Shown here: in pieces, positions 5,887-5,936 of the stretch | Layout of the letters: each line of letters starts with the position of its first letter | How positions within the stretch are numbered: position 1 is the first letter of the stretch | Assembly: GCA_949286405.1 (NCBI GenBank) | Contig: CASECH010000046.1 | Span: 1-5,936, forward strand | DNA from: an uncultured bacterium | GTDB taxonomy: Bacteria; Cyanobacteriota; Vampirovibrionia; Gastranaerophilales; Gastranaerophilaceae | Direction: 5' to 3' | DNA: 5,936 bases | Made by a program: the position numbers and the translations under genes | The notes under the pieces: model-generated | Told to the model about the DNA's origin: nothing | The model's database searches: none | What the model saw: the letters and a program-made list of their open reading frames with translations, nothing else

Positions 5887-5936
5887 ATCTATCCTTTGCA
5901 GATCAAAACTAGCCTTGTATCATTACAATTTACCAA

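Noticed and set aside
1..5936. A novel defence, mobile or CRISPR-like system
   Set aside because: All genes fit housekeeping families, there are no arrays, terminal repeats, integrases or toxin-antitoxin pairs, and composition is uniform across the window.

Overview
This is an AT-rich stretch (roughly one third G+C by eye) in which every supportable gene lies on the minus strand. Reading in the direction of transcription, from high to low coordinates, there are eight genes: a HEAT-repeat protein of unknown role, a Nudix ADP-ribose pyrophosphatase, a Cof-type HAD phosphatase, IspF of the MEP isoprenoid pathway, an AlkD-like alkylpurine DNA glycosylase, a cation diffusion facilitator (CDF) metal transporter, a DUF47/PhoU-like Pit accessory protein, and the first third of a PiT-family phosphate transporter that runs off the window at base 1. 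Coding density is high, no intergenic gap exceeds about 100 bases, and there are no RNA genes, insertion sequences, CRISPR arrays or long repeats.

Region 5886-2125 looks like one co-directional run. The Nudix and Cof genes overlap by four bases (ATGA), and ispF and the alkD-like gene are two bases apart, both signs of translational coupling. The CDF gene follows after 36 bases. It has no Shine-Dalgarno sequence but has a good sigma-70-like promoter ending right at its ATG, so it may be read from a leaderless mRNA. The largest gap (1083-1179) carries a second promoter candidate and a hairpin with a GCAA tetraloop. It opens a phosphate-uptake unit of accessory protein followed by transporter, an order known from several bacteria (for example ykaA-pit in Bacillus subtilis).

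The genes are mostly household functions: phosphate uptake, divalent metal export, base-excision repair, turnover of ADP-ribose and phosphorylated metabolites, and isoprenoid precursors. They do not form one obvious pathway. I see no novel defence or mobile system. The most interesting details are the predicted leaderless CDF transcript, the structured leader before the phosphate genes, the loss in IspF of the residues that line the trimer cavity in the E. coli enzyme, and the cysteine-rich tail of the CDF protein.

Organism: a low-GC bacterium using TAA, TAG and TGA all as stops (so not a code-4 mollicute), with AGGAG-type ribosome sites on some genes and none on others. The gene types would fit a gut Firmicute or a non-photosynthetic cyanobacterial relative (Melainabacteria/Gastranaerophilales). 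This is a guess from composition and protein flavour, not established here.
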